From Paralvinella palmiformis (Eukaryota > Annelida > Polychaeta > Terebellida > Alvinellidae): a stretch of 64,000 nucleotides of DNA. Positions 47,840 through 60,339 of this stretch are shown here, piece after piece; position 1 is the stretch's first letter, and the number at the start of each line of letters is the position of its first letter. The DNA lies in the NCBI GenBank assembly GCA_025642065.1, contig JAODUP010000548.1:518501-582500 (forward strand), read 5' to 3'. A model generated the notes under the pieces. That model was not told the DNA's origin. It saw nothing but the letters and a program-made list of their open reading frames with translations, and made no database searches. The translations under genes and the position numbers were made by a program.

Positions 47840-48990
47840 TAATAACAATGATTGTGTCCCTAAATAAGAATATATTTGCTTGGTGTAATTTTCACTCTGC
47901 CCGGATGTTACCGTCGCCAGCTGGTGACAAAAAACGGGTAATTCTAACCGTACACAGTTGGTGGTGCACGGCCTGCTACAGTGGCGATGTTAGCAGTGTG
48001 CTGCAATGTAGAGCTGCCGCTTGTGGGATCAAATTCTGTTGTTAACCGGATATGTGGTTGCTTCACCATTCAATGCCAGCTATGACTTGATCATCCCATT
48101 TCCCAGGCAGCGGCAGTCCCTCCTTGTACACATGTCCCACCCGAGACCAACGGCCAAGGCTAGATAATGGATCGGTTGATTGAACAATTTGTGGCGTTTT
48201 TAGCAACCAGCTGCTCGACCAGTGACGGGATACCCAGCTGGTGACGCGGAATATAATCGACACAATATCCGGTTATCAATGAGCAGCTGGCCTATGTGGG
48301 TTACATGGGTGAGAGTGTGTTGTTGTGTGGGTGTATGTGTGCGTCACGATATCGAACTATCCATGGACACGTTAACTTATCTGATATGACTTTCTACTTT
48401 ATTATTGATGTGATGTTCTAAGTACTTTGACGGGCTAATTGTGCTTAATGGAATGTTCCGTATCGTTCATAAATCACCAGATACTCTAAGGTATTCCACG
48501 TTATCTCTCTGGCTAATTTCCACAGTCGTTTCTCAGCTCCCGGTGGGGCTTCCCAACCGGTGAGATGCTGTTTATGAATGTATGACTCACACGTCTCGTG
48601 ATGGATTAAACTAGAACTGAACATTATGATCTGCGGGGAAGCCCTCAGGCGAATGAAGTATGCGGTTTGGACTTTCACATTCAGTTGACAAGTCCTGGAC
48701 AACTGTTGCATCACTTAGTTCCAGAACAATCATTTTTCAGTGCTCTTTATCACATCCACAAGCGTGAGAAATGCTAATTAGGACAATGAAATAAAATATC
48801 CACGAGCTTGATTTGGAATTCACTGCACGCGCAATTAACCCCCCCCCCAAAAAAAACCAAACAACAACAACAACAACCAACACACAAATAAACAAACAAT
48901 AAAAAAACGACAGTTTCACATCTAGTTACAAACTAACAAATTGGCAGCAACTAAACCCAACGTTGATGTACGAACTAATAACACTAAGCC
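47840..48990. other. Intergenic, no gene recognised
   Basis: Contains a small inverted repeat (AACCGGATAT at 48046 and ATATCCGGTT at about 48266), repeated CCAGCTGGTGAC at about 47919 and 48236, and a poly-C run at 48840. These might bound a small unclassified element of about 230-330 bp; no coding content. Confidence 0.35.
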
Positions 48991-48993
48991 AAG

Positions 48994-49130
48994 TTGATGA
49001 TGATTGATGTTTTACGGCCACTTGTGTGCACGCGGTAGGCTAAATGGGCCGAGAGAGACCTCCAAAGATAATGAGGCTAAGTCAAAGATGAAACACCCTT
49101 CAGATATGCCCACGCCGAGATTGGAACTCA
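48994..49130 (-). mobile_element. SINE-A copy 5, head truncated and diverged
   Basis: Tail (TCATCATCA complement) and body match the other copies. The B-box region reads GAGATTGGAACTC, more mutated than elsewhere. No clear target duplication. Confidence 0.75.
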
Positions 49131-49317
49131 GCTGGTTAGAAACTCATAGGTTTGCCAGTTTAAGTGTGGTACGTATCGAAGGCTGGTCGTTGTTGATGTA
49201 CTCTAGACCTGCCCGTTGTGTCCATTTATAGACTGTCGTAACCGCCGGTCAAGGACTCACAAAACATTGTTTATCTGATGTATAATGGTCAGTGTTGTGT
49301 TACGGGCATCCAAAGCA

Positions 49318-49546
49318 ACCGTGTGTGTGTGTGTGTGTGTGTTTGTATGTGTGTGCATGTGTGTATTCCCAGGTGTGTATGTTATTGTAAAAAAGGATGA
49401 TGGTACACCACTTTCTAAAGTTAAATGTCAACACATATCACAAACAACAGCCACCACGCATCCCCCTCAGATATCTGGCCGAACTATTTCTGATAGCAGT
49501 GAGCTTTTGATCCTATACGTCGTTTATGAAGCAAATTTCGTGGGGT

Positions 49547-49580
<34 letters not shown>

Positions 49581-49941
49581 TTAACAACATTAACAACAAC
49601 AATAACGCCATGTCGGCCAATCGAAATCGCCTATTGTAGTTAATATATCGATTTAGTCTCAAGTCAAGAAGGAACCAAACAACTGTCTGTTGGTGAGGTT
49701 AATTATATTTGTCCGATAGTCTATTAGTTTGATGTTGACATTTAATATATATTTCTTATGGATAAGGTTCGCCGGCAGTGACGAGTAGAAAGGAATAGAA
49801 TCCGTCTGTGGCTCAGTGTTCATGAATACTAAACAACAAAATGACGACCTCGGAGACGAGAAACATATTTGATCATTTTTAGTAGTAACGTTCTCCAGTT
49901 TTGCCGCCGTATTATGTAGAAGTAACGTATTTCTCTCTTTC

Positions 49942-50001
<60 letters not shown>

Positions 50002-50021
50002 TTCGCTTCTCTTCTCTCCCT

Positions 50022-50087
<66 letters not shown>

Positions 50088-50122
50088 CTATCTCTTTCTC
50101 CTCCCTCTCTCTCTCTCCTCCC

Positions 50123-50155
<33 letters not shown>

Positions 50156-50249
50156 ATATTATATATCATATATATATTCTCTCTCCGTCGTCTCTTCTCT
50201 CTTTCACTCCCCCTTCTCTCTTTTTCGCATCTCTCTTTCTTTCTTTCTC

Positions 50250-50311
<62 letters not shown>

Positions 50312-50410
50312 CCCCTATATCTCTATATTCCCTATTTCTCTCAACTTCTCCCACTCTCTGCTTCTCTCCCTCCACCTATAACTCCTTCGCTATCTCTCTA
50401 AAACGTTTGT
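49318..50410. repeat. Microsatellite-rich stretch: GT, AAC, CT, AT, TATC
   Basis: (GT)n 49318-49345, (AAC)n 49546-49605, alternating (CT)n and (AT)n 49945-50180, (TATC)n 50250-50310. Frames over these (Leu-Ser, Ile-Tyr, Arg-Glu repeats) are artefacts. Confidence 0.92.
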
Positions 50411-50934
50411 TTTAATTATTTTTCTCTACATGTGTCCTTATCTATTAGTTAGTTACCCATTCGAACTACTTCCCTATTGTCTCTCTTTTTTCTTCGCTCT
50501 CTTTTTCACTCTCACTCTCTCCTAATCTCTCTCACGCTCTCCAAATACTCCTTCCTCTGCCCATCTCTCTACTGGCAACCAATACATTCTGTTTCTCATG
50601 TAACCATAGACGGACCTAAAAGGTCGCCGGATCATCCGTAGAGCCTTGAGGTATGCCAATTTCCATAATGTTATCTAACATTATGTATCATTCTGTACAA
50701 TATTAGCCGCTTGACAGCCCATTTCTAGTCAACACGACTAGATCCGTGCCACATAAGCTAGGATGTCATTCGAATACCGTGTGTCCCACATTTGTGCCAT
50801 ATTTAAAAAGTTTGTTTACGCCGTTAGACGTCGCCCAGTGTTCGATACGAAGAACTCGGAATGAGATTTTTACGTGCTATTGTTGTTGCGAGATTTACAT
50901 CTGTTTATTGATGAACCATAACCACGAATCGATT
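50411..50934. other. Intergenic CT-rich sequence, no gene
   Basis: CT-rich to about 50570, then unique sequence without coding features. Confidence 0.5.
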
Positions 50935-50937
50935 AGA

Positions 50938-50984
<47 letters not shown>

Positions 50985-51055
50985 AGGGAGAGAGAGAGGG
51001 AGAGAGATAGGGGGAGGGGTATGGGAGAGAGAATATAAAGAGAGAGAACAAGATT
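50935..51055. repeat. (GA)n microsatellite
   Basis: GA units with GGGA interruptions. Confidence 0.92.
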
Positions 51056-51973
51056 TGCAATCATGTACATCAAGCGAGCTCTTTTGAGACAGCTTAAAGC
51101 AGTAAACTCAGTGCTGATAGAAATCGGCAGTTTGATACAACATAGTTCTTGGTTAGGTTTTAGGGGCAGATGCTGAATATTTTCCGAGATAAAAATATAA
51201 GTTTTTGGTCTCTGTTGGCTTTAAATTCAATTTTAGTCTTGCTCTCATATTATAACATCGGCTGTTAATAAGCTGGTTTTTGTAGAATAAGAAAATACAT
51301 ACAGGGGTTGTTGCTGTATAGAGAGGTGAAAAGCATCCGGAAACTCCGGATTCCCACCAGATCCGGTCTTGGGGCGGTAGATGTGAAGTAAATTCGGGAA
51401 TATATTATTCTCTTGTGGTCGATTCCATAGCAGAGAGTTATAACTCGTGACGAAGCACCGATAGCAATTAGGTGGTAGTGTTAGTTAGCGCTATCTGCAC
51501 TAGTCCTATCTTCCACTTATCCGTATAGCAGCGTACGGAGTGGTTTAAAATCTGCTCCGAGTTCTCGAATTTTGAAGATTCTGCATTATGTAATCTACAT
51601 GCACGTAAAGATTTGTCTCCGGGCAATATTCCGATGGAACCGTCACGGAAATGGGCTCTATGGATCAGAGCCAGTTACCCGGCATCAATAGTCTACCATA
51701 TTGTGTTGTTTTGAGCATTGAAATACAAAAAATGTAGATCCAATACTTCTATGGATTTTCTGACCACTACTAGTTGTCGTTAGTGTTATTGTTGTTAATG
51801 TTTTGTTGTTGTTGTTGTTGTTGTTGTTGCTGCTTTAACCGTTATTGTCGTTATTGTTATCGTTCTTGTTATTGCTGCTGCTGCTTCAACCGTTCTTGTT
51901 TTTGTTATTGTGTAAATGCGGCGGAGTAGATTCCCGGATCAAAGTCGGCTTAGAACAGGCTTATGTCGCAAAC

Positions 51974-51985
51974 TGCGCATGCGCA
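51974..51985. promoter_or_regulatory. NRF-1-like palindrome
   Basis: TGCGCATGCGCA is the full NRF-1 consensus in an AT-rich context with few CpG. Such sites usually mark promoters. No exon is recognised beside it. Confidence 0.35.
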
Positions 51986-51999
51986 TGAATATTGCATGT

Positions 52000-54000
52000 C
52001 ATCTGCCTAGTACCTGGGCAATACTAAGATATTAAAATAAAACGGTCAATATTTAGCTCATTTAGTGTACGGTGATGTCTACAAGGTACGAGGCTTGATA
52101 TTTCACAAATTAAAGGTTATTCCTTTTATCGCTGACAAGCATTGCGCATATATTTTGTAAACATTAGTAAAGGGACGCACATTTCCTGTTTTAGTTAAAT
52201 ATTTCTTTATCCAAAGACAATCAAGGATGTCATTGTTAGGAGGTATATTTAGAAAGGTATTGTATATACGTTATACTTATAGCGTAATAGTTGTGTATAA
52301 TATACGATGGGCCATGCCAGTATTTCATAGACAAGTTTAAATTAAGGTGAGATTGTTACAACTGAGAACAAAAGAACACGCACACTAAGGCCAAGAAATA
52401 TTTTGTCCCAGTAAAAAAGGCTGTTTGTTTTCATTCGCTGGTTAAGCGTGGAGAGGACGGGACCATTCAAACCGCAGCCGACCCCCCCCCCTCTACAAAA
52501 CCCCAGAATGAGAAGCTAATATAGGATGAGAGCTAGCAAGGACAATAACCGGGCTTTTAATTCCTGTAGGATTGATTCTTCTTGCTTTTTGTTATATGAC
52601 ATAAATTGGTGTCCTTGCTCTCCAACTTTGGGACGTCCTTCTTTGCCATTCATAGCTACGCTGACCGAGAACACAGCATGGTGCTTTACCTTGACATTTT
52701 AACAGCAGCGTGAAACTCGGCCGTACACAGAAGGTTGGGTGGCGGCGATGGGTGGCGGTCGGCGGATTGGTGGGTGATATTTGACAGTTATAGTTGGTCA
52801 GCTTTAATCGCTGCTGTGTTTGTGGAGCGATGATTAGTTGTTGATTTCCGGAATCCTCGAAGGATTCCATCTGTATAATTCCATGACGACCATCATGCTT
52901 TGCGCACCTTTCAAAAATGGAATGGCGAATGTTAAAGCAGTTCCTTGGTGGGTGATACCCTATTTCCCTATATTTCTAACAACAACTACCTTTATTGGCA
53001 TCATTAGTCATTCAAAGACGTCTATCTTAAAAGTTATACATAAAATATGCTTTTTAGGGAGAAGTATTGTTATAAGTTTGTATTCGCACGGATCACTTTG
53101 AGCCGGCCATCGCGTGGCTAATTAATTATACAACATAATATACACTTATTGTAATATGTTGAACGTTTAATAAAATGATAGTTATTATAATAAACTTAAC
53201 ATATAAAAAGGCCAGAATTTTATTAAATGATTTTATAGTTCGGAGTGGGATTAGAATTTACAATAAAATTGCTTTGAGGGCATTAATGTCGACCAATTGA
53301 CATCTGTTCTGTCATAGATAATGCCATCCTATTGTTCGATGTACGTAGTTTAGCTACAAGATAAACATTTATGTATGACCCATAACTTAGGAGAAAGTGG
53401 ATTACAGTTAATATTCGTAACGTTCAGGTTACGCTTTAAAAAAACCCATCATTACACTGTTTAGTTTAGAAGTAAGATAGTTTAAATGAGTGATTGTTTT
53501 AAGTATGTTTTATTATCTACTGATAAATACCCATTTCTTATGGTCCAGATCTTGAAGTCAATATCTGTTGGAAGCAGCTTTCTCTATTTGTTTTGTTTGG
53601 AGAAAGTGGGCATCTTTCAGCACATTCGAAAAATAACACCCACTTAATGTTACAGTATATAGTGTGGAATCCACTTATCCCAGAATTGCGGGCTGTTGAA
53701 ATCCTATATATCCCCATGGATTCGCTTCTCTTCTTTGTAGAGATTAACCCCAAAGGAAGGATTTGATGGTACTATTATCTGTCTTTTGACTTCGTGCCAG
53801 GAATTTAGTCGCGCAATTTAACATTCCCTGTAATGAATGCTACATTCAGTTGGCAAACGTTCGTCAGCAAACGGGTGAATTCGTCAAACAACATTGTTAA
53901 ATGTGAAATTACAACGATTGTAGACAGATTACGTCTTTAAACAGCGGAGTGGCTATTAGTAGATATTAATACAAAAAAAAAAATTTCAGTAGATATTTAT
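52000..54000. other. Intergenic, no gene recognised
   Basis: Unique AT-rich sequence with a poly-C run near 52486. The short frames on both strands lack motifs or good splice context. Confidence 0.5.
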
Positions 54001-54135
54001 AAAATATATTTCCCTATAAGATTGCCAATAAAAACTTGTAATCTGACTTGCTGTTATTGGTCGCCATATTTGTTCCGAAGGGTGGTCACACTAATTTTGT
54101 TCTGTGTTCGTTAGACGGAGTCAACGTTCGCTGTA

Positions 54136-54215
54136 TGACGTCAACTTAAGGCAACAGGATGGCTAAGGTTTACTACCTGTTCCGCAACCGAACACATATC
54201 TGTTACGGCTTTGTG
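54136..54215 (+). CDS. Candidate first coding exon under a CRE
   Basis: TGACGTCA at 54136-54143 lies 15 nt upstream of ATG 54159. The frame encodes MAKVYYLFRNRTHICYGFV (19 codons) and meets a GTAAGG donor at 54216, phase 0. An inverted CCAAT (ATTGG) lies near 54058. The combination resembles a promoter plus first exon of a gene that would continue to the right, but no following exon could be placed and the peptide is not recognised. Confidence 0.3.
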
Positions 54216-54221
54216 GTAAGG

Positions 54222-55867
54222 ACTGAAAGCATAGAATAACATACGGTAAATACCGTTCTTCCGTTTAATGTGTCATTAACTTCCCTTCATAGTTCGATAC
54301 ACTCTGTAACCAGCAGACACGCTTATCTGATCCCGAAAGACCACGGGATACAGTAAGGGTACGATAGGGAATTCAGGACCTTAGAAGATGTGTGCAATTT
54401 TTTGGGAGGCCGATCTGCACTAGAGAGTGTTGGAATTACTAAGCTAAATAACAGAAGTACGATTCTGGGATAATGGTTCCCCGGAAAAGGCTGAGTGTAA
54501 AACACCGAGCGGTCATTGAACTGGGTGTGTGTGTCAGCCACGATTCATTTCCGATCAAGGGACTATTTGACGTTTCTGGATAAATGGAACACTTACCTTT
54601 CATACCAATTCACGCTCTTCACTCAAATACACTAAAGTACATATTGGTGTGGCATAACGGGGTTGTAATTCTTAGAAGTATTCTTTAGACGATTCATCAG
54701 GGAAAGGTTGACCCCCGATGAATCGTCCAATGACTATATGTTTATTAGATACGCGTTATGATACTGTTAAATACGTACATTTACATACAATTATCATGGA
54801 TCTACATATTGCTCCCGTACATTGTATATCAAATCAATCATGCCTATTCTATACTTCCCTTTAAAACATTCCCTGGTATTCCGGGTGATTTTGATTTGAA
54901 TTTTCCCCCTGTGTTTTCGTTGCTAATTATGTGTGTTAATCGTGTAGAGAGGAGAATTTGTGATAAATATCATATTACGATTATAGAAATTAAAACAAAT
55001 GGCTTGTTAAACAAATCATAAACACGCAAACTGCCCGTCTTCACGATAAAAGTGTTTTTGTAGTAAATATGTCCAACGCACTTTTCGAATCGAATTTTGT
55101 TCAGGAAAGACGGATAACTCTTCGGGGTTACGTCATTCTAACTAAGTGAATGGGAAGTAGTCCTTTTCCGGGTACAAGTAACGGGATCAGCACAATTCTC
55201 CCGTACGGATTTCTCTATTTTTAGTCGTGTTACGTATTATGTGGACGACTCGACGTGGGTGGTTAAATGCGACGTTAGCGTGTGGGTGACCAGTGGGTGG
55301 CGAGCATCAGACATTCAGCTTTGATGTGGCCGTTAAATCTCGCCCGGCGTAGGATCTGTGCTCATTACAGTCGCCTTTCGTTTGGATCAATATAATTTTT
55401 GGAGCACGACGGTTCGGCAAATCCAGCGAATTCTGCGCCGCCGTCTATTGCTAGTATCATAATGTCGACACTTGTTGGTGACGGCCACTTCTGTGTGGGA
55501 GGATGAATTGGGGTCATTGACCTACACTAGTGCGGCTGGCGACCAGCGGGCAACACCCAACTGGAAGCCCCAGCTGGTATCGCCCAGTCGGCGGCAGGCT
55601 TGTTGCCTTGATGATAGTGGAAGGGGAACGGCTAAAATAGAAATGACAGCCTAATGAATGTATTCTGTATACAAATCGATGTCAATCCCTATTTTTGTTA
55701 ATTGGACTCCAGACGACAAGCTCTGGATACATGTATTAATTTCGTAGATCGAATTTTTTACCCTGCCTCTACTAACTAATTTGATGTCAGACATTAATAT
55801 TATACAAGATTTATAGTTGGAACCTGTATAATGGTGATAAAATGGTGATTTTACTAATAACTTAAAA
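54222..55867. other. Intergenic, no gene recognised
   Basis: Contains a moderately GC-rich piece at about 55440-55640 with repeated CCAGCTGG-type words, possibly an unclassified repeat. No coding support. Confidence 0.4.
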
Positions 55868-56270
55868 TCTATCAATGACATGGCACCTGAATACCTGTGT
55901 GAACTGGTATCAATTAGAAAGTCATCCCGAAAACTCAGGTCATCCAGTCAGACACAATGCAGGTGCCAGTGTCTCGGCTCAAGTCATATGGCGATTGTAC
56001 GTTTAGTGTTGCAGCCCCACTTTGTGGAATAGGTTGCCGGCAGATATTAGAAACACGCCTATTCAAGGTTGCTTTCACAAATAAATAATAGTTATCGTTT
56101 AAATCTCTTATAGTGTTTTCATAGACATATTATTTGGGGTATTATTATGTTACATATTATTTGTACAGCGCCTTTAAATGGCTCCTGCTAGTAAGAACGC
56201 TTTATTAAATATACTTTATTATTATTATTATTATTATTATTATTGTTATTATTATTAATATTATTATATT
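55868..56270 (+). mobile_element. L2/CR1-type LINE 3' end, copy 4
   Basis: Nearly identical to copy 1 from the EYLCELVSIRKSSRKLRSSS segment to the 3' UTR (TTTGTACAGCGCCTTTAAATGG) and TTA tail (56213-56250). It shares the same one-base loss near the CAGACACAATGCAGG word, plus its own deletion of about 30 bp in the ASSLGNFKSLLK region. Confidence 0.85.
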
Positions 56271-56279
56271 ATTATCATC

Positions 56280-56403
<124 letters not shown>

Positions 56404-56894
56404 GTAATTAGGGCTTGAAAATAGATGAAGATGACATCAGAAATGCAGAGAAGCATAACATACTAAACATTTCTTACAGAAGAACCACTGTTAGTGAATG
56501 TACTATTCCATTTAATCATCCCCCAATCTTTCATCTCTATACGGAAATAAGTTTTATACTCACCTTTCTATAGTTGTCAGCTCTGAGGTAACATTTAATT
56601 TTTTTCACGTTTCCTACACGAAACACGAGGGATTGCTCAATACATAGTAAACAGGATAACCAACCGAACGCCTAAACCATGTCACGTAAGAAGAACTTAA
56701 AAGGCGAATCCTGCTGAAGCCAATCAGGTTAATGAATGAAGAACACGAATAATCATGATGGAGAAATCTTGATCTTTTGTCTTTTGTGTTTGTGTGTATT
56801 TTGTTTTAGACAGGCGAAGCCTAAGCCTCCCAATCTTCGCCTTGATGCGTCTGCGTTGTGGGGCATTGTAATATATGCTTGTTAGGACACATAT

Positions 56895-57152
<258 letters not shown>

Positions 57153-57924
57153 CTTTAGCACTCGAGCCACAGCATACAGATGAGAGGCCCTGGTAATAAT
57201 GTATAATGCTTGTCCTTGGAATATTCATGTGACCATTTGGCATCTTTTAACCTAGAGACAGTGCTAAAGTAATGCTAAGGCAAAAGTACACCCACATTTT
57301 ATATCACTTTGTCGAACGCGGTAAGGTCTTTAAACATCCTAAGTGTTCATAGACATAGGATACTCAGTTCCTGGTCATTGCTCTTGGCCTAGTGGCACAC
57401 GCAACTTGTAATTATCAAACGATTCTGGCTCCTATACTCGCGATACTAGCGTTTTATTGACTGAGCTGTAGTGGCTTAATGCAAACCAGACGACGTAACC
57501 GAAATGGATTTATTGGCCTGTGGGCACAGAGACATTGGTAAATGGGAAATATTGGTGTAGCGCACTTAATAGGTGGTTCTGGTTTCGATAACCATTAATT
57601 CTCGTGCGAGTTTTTGGTTTCTTGTCTTATGTAAAGACACATTTGCCGGTAATTTGTGTTCAGTATTTTTTTAAATGAAATTTGGTAATTCTAGCCACCT
57701 GAAGTACTCCCGTAATGTAGCTGGTAGTGCCATGTGCTGCAGAAATACAGGTTCCGATATGAAGCCTAGTGTTCTCTGTGTCTGTAGGATGTTTAAAACG
57801 GTTACCTCCCCCCCCCGGAACCATCACTGGTCCATTCATTCGAAGTAAGGTTAGCATTAATGGCGAATAAATAAATGATTCTCTTTTAACTAAAGTAAGA
57901 AGAAATACAATTCTCTAGAAACTC

Positions 57925-58118
57925 AGATGAACTCAGATAGTGTTTTATATTCCAATATGAACTCAGGCAGTGTTTTATATTCCAATATGAACTCAGATAG
58001 TGTTTTATATTCCAAGATGAACTCAGATAGTGTTTTATATTCCAATATGAACTCAGACAGTGTTTTATATTCCAAGATGAACTCAGACAGTGTTTTATAT
58101 GCCAAGGTGAACTCAAGT
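57925..58118. repeat. 30-bp minisatellite, about 6.5 copies
   Basis: Head-to-tail copies of a unit starting ATGAACTCAGATAGTGTTTT and ending ATATTCCAAT/G, with few substitutions and a more diverged last copy. The unit is a multiple of three, so it stays open on both strands (NSDSVLYSN-like and EYKTLSEFIL-like). No start context, domain or spacer variation suggests a gene or CRISPR. Confidence 0.92.
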
Positions 58119-58142
58119 AGTGTTGAGTTGAGTCGAGTTGTT

Positions 58143-58231
58143 TAGTATCTCGGAGCTGGTCACGCACACAGATATGAGCCGGATTGGAACCCACAACCTG
58201 ACGGTTATACCCACTACTCTATTGGAACGCG
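58143..58231 (-). mobile_element. SINE-C copy 2, diverged
   Basis: Minus strand: A-box-like AATAGAGTAGTGGG, B-box-like GGGTTCCAATCC, then CACAGATATG-like body shared in part with 39085-39206. Adjacent to the minisatellite. Confidence 0.5.
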
Positions 58232-58389
58232 TAGAAATGACATCATCGATGAGTAAAGGTACGTCAGAGGTTTGCGTCATCCATCACCAACAACATCAAC
58301 AACAACATCAACAGCATCTAAATCAACAATACCAATACAAAAAGAACGCAAAATCAAAAACAAAGCAATATTGCTAATAATGACGATAA

Positions 58390-58410
58390 CAACAACAACA
58401 ACAACAACAA

Positions 58411-58443
<33 letters not shown>
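58390..58443. repeat. (AAC)n-(ATT)n
   Basis: Two adjoining trinucleotide tracts. Confidence 0.9.
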
Positions 58444-59627
58444 GTGGACTTAATACTTCAGTTCTTCCTTTAAAGCCCTCTGCGTATTCTCTAACTATAA
58501 TTATCTAAAGTGTGTTCTGGTGTCTATCATAAAAGGTGACCAACAAATGGTCACACTCAATGACCCCTTTGTGTCTCTATCTCTTCGTTAAGCTCACCCA
58601 TTCACTAAACTCATTTTCTTTTATTGACATCGTTGTTGACTTTATTTAATTAAAGAAGGGTGGATGATACATTACAGTCCACGGACATAGGACATATATA
58701 TACAGACTCGAAATCGGGATGTACAATTGACGACCATCATCAACCCATCGGTTGAAAAAGTTCAGAAGAAGACGCCATGACAATATACATGGCAAGAAGT
58801 GAGAGAAACTGCTATGAAGAAATACTACTGAAACAGAGATCCTTCCCTCTCTCACCGTTTCTCCAACTTCTCTGCCTCAGCTCCCCCCCCCGTGCATCAC
58901 AGGTTAACATTGGTTCATAGACCCGAACCGAAGGTCTTCTCTTTGTGGTATCCCACTCTAGCGCAGAGCCACGACAGGTCCGACCGAGCTGGGAGTATCC
59001 ATTCGTCTGGGAATCAATACCCCCCTCACTCTTTCCGGAGCTAATTGCTACCAATCCTAGGATCGTATGTCTTAGTGACCAGGGATCCCATTACGGGCAA
59101 CGTCCGCCATTCGCTGTACGTTAACGACATTTAATCACCGAGCTGATACGATTTGTATGCTACACACAGCACCGCCTAGCGGACAAAAGTCGTTCGGTAA
59201 TCCAGTCTACTGTATAAAGAATGAGGTTTCTATTTAATTGGACGTTCGGGCTGCCGCTGACTGGTGGGAGGACAACCTGTCCCCCCCTAATGGGTCATCC
59301 TCCTTGGCTCCGTAAATAAGTGGGTCACCGTGGCTGACCAGTCAAGCGCCGAACCGGATATGGAGAAGTTCTCGGGTCGCACCCTCGAAGTCGTTGTTGA
59401 GTAAACATTTATTAGAACATACGATAGTAACAGAACACAAGCATGTTAAGATATTCGAGAACTAGTGTTCAGTTTGACTCTTAAGATTTGAAGCATTCAA
59501 CATGCCGCCGTCTTAAAAATCCAGAAACTAAACTGCTCTATCAATCACGAACGGGCACTTTTGGATTAGAAAGAATGACCGCCGTACCGCTTAGCCATTA
59601 ATCAAACTGTAAGTGTGCACATGACAG

Positions 59628-60338
59628 GTCACGTGATGCTCATGATTGTCTGGCGGTTAGGCGAATTATCGCAGATCTGGCGGCCGCTAGGAGGCGTATG
59701 ACGTGGCGTGTCGTCATTAGCGACTGACTTCGGACCTGGCAGTAATTTCGTTAATGTTCACGCCATCACTTGGACGATTCACTTCCTGCTAAGCCGTCAT
59801 GACCTCTCATTTCGTCCTCACGTGACTGCCACGTGATAAACATCGGCGAAGAAGCCGGCCATCTTGTTTGAGGCTTTCAGTAATAAGATCATAATTTCGG
59901 GAAAGGGCTCTTTATTGATCCAATAATAGTTTGTTCATAAAAGTGTTGTTCAATTATCGTGTTACGTTCAGCTTAGCGTTTTATTTGCGGTGGAGGTGGC
60001 AAGGTGACCGAGGTGAGAAAAACACGAAAAAGCATACCTTCCGCTGTGATAATTAACGCGTGTTCATATTGTTTTTTTTATCACTAAATCCGTTTGTTTT
60101 GCCTAATTAAGCTCTAATGAGTTGAAGATAATTTTGTTAAATTCTTTTTATTGCAACAAAGTAGTTTCCAAGTTTTTTTTTTTTTTTCGGTTCATGTTAA
60201 GGAAGTGATCCCTTCGCAGTATGTATTCACCGCGAGCCTGTACGATCAGCATCTCCCCTGAGTGCTAATTACAGCAATACGAACCATTATAATTCATTCC
60301 TCGTCCAACCACGTGACTAATAGAGCGGTGATCACGTG
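59628..60338. promoter_or_regulatory. Promoter-like stretch: five CACGTG boxes and a YY1-like site
   Basis: CACGTG occurs at 59630, 59819, 59830, 60310 and 60333, in contexts GTCACGTGAT, CTCACGTGAC, GCCACGTGAT, ACCACGTGAC and ATCACGTGAA, close to the TFEB/MITF/USF element GTCACGTGAC. GCCATCTTG (59858-59866) matches YY1 sites found near start sites. A donor-like GAGGTGAGA at about 60015 could end a short untranslated exon. No coding exon is recognised to 64000. Confidence 0.45.
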
Positions 60339-60339
60339 A

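Noticed and set aside
49901..50401. 166-codon Ser-Leu/Ile-Tyr frame
   Set aside because: CT, AT and TATC microsatellites.
57923..58145. Regular 30-bp repeats considered as a CRISPR array
   Set aside because: Units are contiguous without spacers, in a eukaryotic context.
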